Part shown: in pieces, positions 6,643 to 9,089 of the stretch | Layout of the letters: each line of letters begins with the position of its first letter | Position numbering within the stretch: the first letter of the stretch is position 1 | NCBI GenBank assembly: GCA_946479335.1 | Contig: CAMLFP010000223.1 | Location: 1 to 9,089, forward strand | Length of the DNA: 9,089 nt | Direction of reading: 5' to 3' | Source of the DNA: an uncultured Archangium sp. | Lineage (GTDB): Bacteria > Myxococcota > Myxococcia > Myxococcales > Myxococcaceae | The notes under the pieces: generated by a model | The model's database searches: none | Told to the model about the DNA's origin: nothing | The model's input: the letters and a program-made list of their open reading frames with translations, nothing else | Position numbers and translations under genes: made by a program

Positions 6643-8057
6643 GCACCGCGACTCCCGACGCGTTCGACCGCTTCGGCGAGCGGCTGGCCGACACGGTGAA
6701 CCCCATCGTGGTGAAGGAGGTGCGCCAGGGGCTGCGCACGCGCGTCTTCTGGCTCTTCTTCACGCTGATGCTGGTGGTGAACCTCTTCATCTCGCTGGTG
6801 TGCTTCGCGATGGCCGAAGACAACGCCAACGTCGGCAAGGGCGCGTTCATCGCCTTCTTCGTGGTGCTGAGCTTCGTGCAGTTCTTCATCATCCCCTACA
6901 CGGCGTACCGCTCGATGGCGCGCGAGGCGGAGCAGGAGACGTGGGTGCTGCTGACGCTCACCGGCCTCGGGCCCCGGCGGATTCTCGGCGGCAAGGTCGG
7001 CTCGTCGGTGCTGCAGGGCGCGCTGTACGCGTCGGCGGCGGCGCCGTTCCTCCTCTTCTCGTACTTCCTCAACGGCATCGACCTGCCGACCATCATCGTC
7101 GCGGCGCTGGCGTCGGTGGCGTACCAGGTGTTCCTCGTCGCGGCGTCGGTGAGCACCGCGACCCTGGCGGAGAGCCGGCTGGTGCGCGGGTTGCTGCACT
7201 TCTTGTTGCTGGGCGCGCTGTTGCAGGGCCTCGGCATGGGCATCACCGGCGGCGTGCTGACCGGTGAGTTCGTGCAGAAGTTCTCCGGCGGCGACTGGCT
7301 GGTGCTGGCGATGCCGCTGTTCTTCTTCGTCACCACGGGCCTGTTGCTCTTCGAGGCGGCGGCGGCGCGGCTCTCGCTGCCCACGGAGGACTACGCGCGC
7401 GGCCCGCGGCTGATGTACCTCGTGCAGTTCATCGGCATCGCGGTGCTGGTGCTGCTGATGCGGCGGCCGGGTGACGGCGGCTGGGCGGCGGGCGGGTCGG
7501 TGGCGCTCAGCGTCTACGCGACGTTGGTGGGCCTCTTCCTCGTCAGTGACCGCGACGGCATGGCGCGCTCGCACTGGGCGGGTGGTGGCCGCTTTTCGTT
7601 GCTCAAGCCCGGCGCGTTTCGCGGGTTCTTGTTCGTCTTCGGGCTGCTGTTCCTCGGCTGTGTGTTCTTCCTCGGGGTCGACTTCGGCGCGCTCACGCAG
7701 AGCCAGTTGAACGTGGTGCTCGGCGCGCCGGGGTACGCGCTGTTCCTCCTCTCGGCGTCGACGCTCATCGCGCGGCGGCTCTCGGTGATGCCGCACCAGG
7801 TGCCGGCGGTGACGCGGGTGGTGTTCCTGGTGTTGGTGGTGGTCTTGACCGCGGTGCCGCCGCTGGTGGGAGAAATCGTCAGCGACGCCGACGACCTCTT
7901 CTTGAACGCGCTCAACCCCACCATCGGCCTCGTCAACCTCGAGAAGGAGGCGCACGACGGCGTGGTGATGCTGGCCTTCTTGTGGGCAGTGGCGGGGCTG
8001 TGCGGCGTGGGCGCGCTGGTCTCGCTGCGCACCCGCGACGTGGAGTGGAGCGCGTGA
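6639..8057 (+). CDS. ABC-2-type permease, first of a tandem pair
   Basis: The 472-residue product is almost wholly hydrophobic, with about 12 candidate transmembrane segments, roughly at 37-58, 69-88, 126-146, 152-172, 185-205, 219-240, 257-275, 285-303, 329-348, 358-376, 391-411 and 441-462. The cytoplasmic N-terminus carries NPIVVKEVRQGLRTR, and after the second helix comes RSMAREAEQETWVLLTLTGL, which matches the E-x-x-T-x-x-LL-x-LT signature loop of ABC-2 permeases that docks with the ATPase. It is paralogous to the next gene. It begins with GTG inside a GTGA overlap with the ATPase gene (AAGGGAAAGG upstream) and ends in another. At about 12 helices it is larger than a typical 6-helix ABC-2 half, so each gene may encode a fused or expanded permease. 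Role by context: membrane channel of the exporter. Confidence 0.9.
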   Translation: MSTATPDAFDRFGERLADTVNPIVVKEVRQGLRTRVFWLFFTLMLVVNLFISLVCFAMAEDNANVGKGAFIAFFVVLSFVQFFIIPYTAYRSMAREAEQETWVLLTLTGLGPRRILGGKVGSSVLQGALYASAAAPFLLFSYFLNGIDLPTIIVAALASVAYQVFLVAASVSTATLAESRLVRGLLHFLLLGALLQGLGMGITGGVLTGEFVQKFSGGDWLVLAMPLFFFVTTGLLLFEAAAARLSLPTEDYARGPRLMYLVQFIGIAVLVLLMRRPGDGGWAAGGSVALSVYATLVGLFLVSDRDGMARSHWAGGGRFSLLKPGAFRGFLFVFGLLFLGCVFFLGVDFGALTQSQLNVVLGAPGYALFLLSASTLIARRLSVMPHQVPAVTRVVFLVLVVVLTAVPPLVGEIVSDADDLFLNALNPTIGLVNLEKEAHDGVVMLAFLWAVAGLCGVGALVSLRTRDVEWSA

Positions 8058-9089
8058 GCGACGTCATCGCCGAGCGCCTGGCGGACCTCTTCGGCCCGCT
8101 GGTGGTGAAGGAGGTGCGCCAGGGCCTGCGCGGCCGGGTGTTCGCCATCTTCTTCGGCGTGTTGTTGACGGCGTGCTTCTTCGTGGCGCTCTTCGCGTGG
8201 GGGCAGGCGTCGCCCACCGGCAGCGCGCGCTATGGCCGCGACACGCTGGCGCTGCTGCTCGGCGCGCAGGGCGTGGTGTGCTTCTTCATCATCCCCTTCA
8301 CCGCGTTCCGCTCGATGGCGAAGGAGCTGGAGGACGAGACGTGGGTGCTGTTGACGCTCACCGGGTTGGGCAGCCGGCCCATCACGCGCGGCAAGTGGGT
8401 CAGCGCGATGTCACAGGCGGGCCTGTACGCGTCGGCGTGCGCGCCCTTCGTGCTCTTCAGCTACTTCCTCAACGGCGTCGACCTCCTGCAGTTGGTCGCC
8501 GCGCTGGTGTTGACCGCGGGCTGGTCGGCGCTGCTGAGCGCGGTGGCGGTGGCCATCGCCGCGCACGCGCACTCGCGGCTGGTGCGCACCATTGCGCTCT
8601 TCGTGGCGCTCGGGGTGCTGCTGGTCGGCACGGCAATGGGCGTCACGTTCTGCACCGCGCTCGCGCAGGAAGGGCAGCGCATGCTCTCTCGCGATGAGCC
8701 CCGCTACGCGATGGCCGGCCTCTTCGTCTTCAGCTGGGGGCTGACCTGGCTCGCGCTGGAGGTCGCGGGCGCCGGGCTCGCCGCGCCCTCGGAGCACGCT
8801 TCGAAGTGGCCGCGCCGCGCGCTGGTGGCGGTGACGCTCGGCGCGTTGGTGTTCGGTGGTGCGGTGTTCCTCTCTTCGGGGGGCAGCAGACAAGACGCGG
8901 CGGTCGGGCAGATTCTCACGTGCCTGTTCATCACCCTCGCCGGCGTCGGGGCGCTCGCCGAACGTGACGGCTACCCGCGGGAGCTGCGCGTGGTGCGCGG
9001 CCTGCGACCCGGCGCGCTGCGCGGCTTCTGGTTGATGCTCGGCCTCCTCGCTGCATCGACCGCGACGTGGCTGGCGCTGCTGCTGTCGG
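8054..9089 (+). CDS. ABC-2-type permease, second of the tandem pair (3' end off the window)
   Basis: The frame opens with GTG 8054 in a GTGA overlap with the previous stop and remains open for 345 codons to the right edge. It shares long near-identical segments with the upstream permease at a constant offset of 5 residues: VVKEVRQGLR (17-26), FFIIPFTAFRSMAKELEDET (77-96) running into WVLLTLTGLG (97-106), LYASACAPFVLFSYFLNGVD (124-143), SRLVR (174-178) and LRPGALRGF (317-325). At least eight transmembrane segments are visible, near 27-48, 64-84, 121-138, 146-170, 178-200, 219-241, 255-274 and 284-302, with another entering the edge. GGAG motifs at 8042-8045 and 8047-8050 precede the start. With its paralogue it probably makes a heterodimeric permease served by the single ATPase. 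By comparison with the 472-residue paralogue, about 125 residues are probably missing. Confidence 0.9.
   Translation, partial: MSDVIAERLADLFGPLVVKEVRQGLRGRVFAIFFGVLLTACFFVALFAWGQASPTGSARYGRDTLALLLGAQGVVCFFIIPFTAFRSMAKELEDETWVLLTLTGLGSRPITRGKWVSAMSQAGLYASACAPFVLFSYFLNGVDLLQLVAALVLTAGWSALLSAVAVAIAAHAHSRLVRTIALFVALGVLLVGTAMGVTFCTALAQEGQRMLSRDEPRYAMAGLFVFSWGLTWLALEVAGAGLAAPSEHASKWPRRALVAVTLGALVFGGAVFLSSGGSRQDAAVGQILTCLFITLAGVGALAERDGYPRELRVVRGLRPGALRGFWLMLGLLAASTATWLALLLS

Noticed and set aside
4247..7955. Long minus-strand frames (453, 443 and 578 codons) opposite the membrane-protein, ATPase and permease genes
   Set aside because: All give Arg/His/Gln/Ala-rich translations without motifs, and their length follows from the rarity of stop codons in antisense GC-rich DNA.

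Overview
The window is very GC-rich, uses GTG starts heavily and has tightly overlapping genes. It carries a bacterial collagen-like lipoprotein next to a MoxR/ABC-exporter membrane operon. This fits a myxobacterium or related Myxococcota (the former Deltaproteobacteria), but the assignment is an inference from composition and gene types, because no rRNA or marker gene is present.

Layout. Positions 1-1211 on the minus strand hold most of a predicted secreted lipoprotein made of Gly-X-Y collagen-like blocks, separated by small modules with an evenly spaced cysteine pair, followed by the start of a beta-rich C-terminal domain that runs off the left edge. Positions 1212-1371 form a divergent intergenic region with a good ribosome binding site for the lipoprotein and short direct and inverted repeats that may be operator sites. 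From 1372 to the right edge, six plus-strand genes form one apparent operon: (1) a three-helix membrane protein with a coiled coil, a tandem 11-residue Asn/Gln/Gly repeat and a conserved-looking C-terminal tail; (2) a complete MoxR-family AAA+ ATPase; (3) a large two-helix membrane protein with extracytoplasmic domains, one resembling a degenerate glutamine-amidotransferase-like fold; (4) an ABC transporter ATPase of the ABC-2 type; (5) and (6) two adjacent, clearly paralogous polytopic ABC permeases, the second cut by the right edge. After the first gene the junctions are a 21-bp gap, then overlaps of 8, 4, 4 and 4 bp, and all five downstream genes start with GTG, so translational coupling is likely.

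How the genes may work together. MoxR ATPases normally act as chaperones that mature or activate protein complexes at the membrane, usually with DUF58 and von Willebrand A-domain partners. None of those partners lies in this window. Here MoxR is instead sandwiched between two membrane proteins of unknown function and followed by an ABC-2-type exporter with a pair of permeases. The most economical reading is an envelope-associated assembly or export module in which MoxR acts on one or both membrane proteins and the ABC complex exports or extrudes an unknown substrate. The substrate is not evident. The divergent collagen-like lipoprotein is a neighbour whose functional link is unproven.

The most unusual local features are a protein-coding palindromic repeat inserted in frame into the first operon gene, the 33-nt tandem repeat in the same gene, the tandem permease duplication, an ABC ATPase with Asp where the Q-loop Gln is expected, and the cysteine-pair modules that punctuate the collagen.
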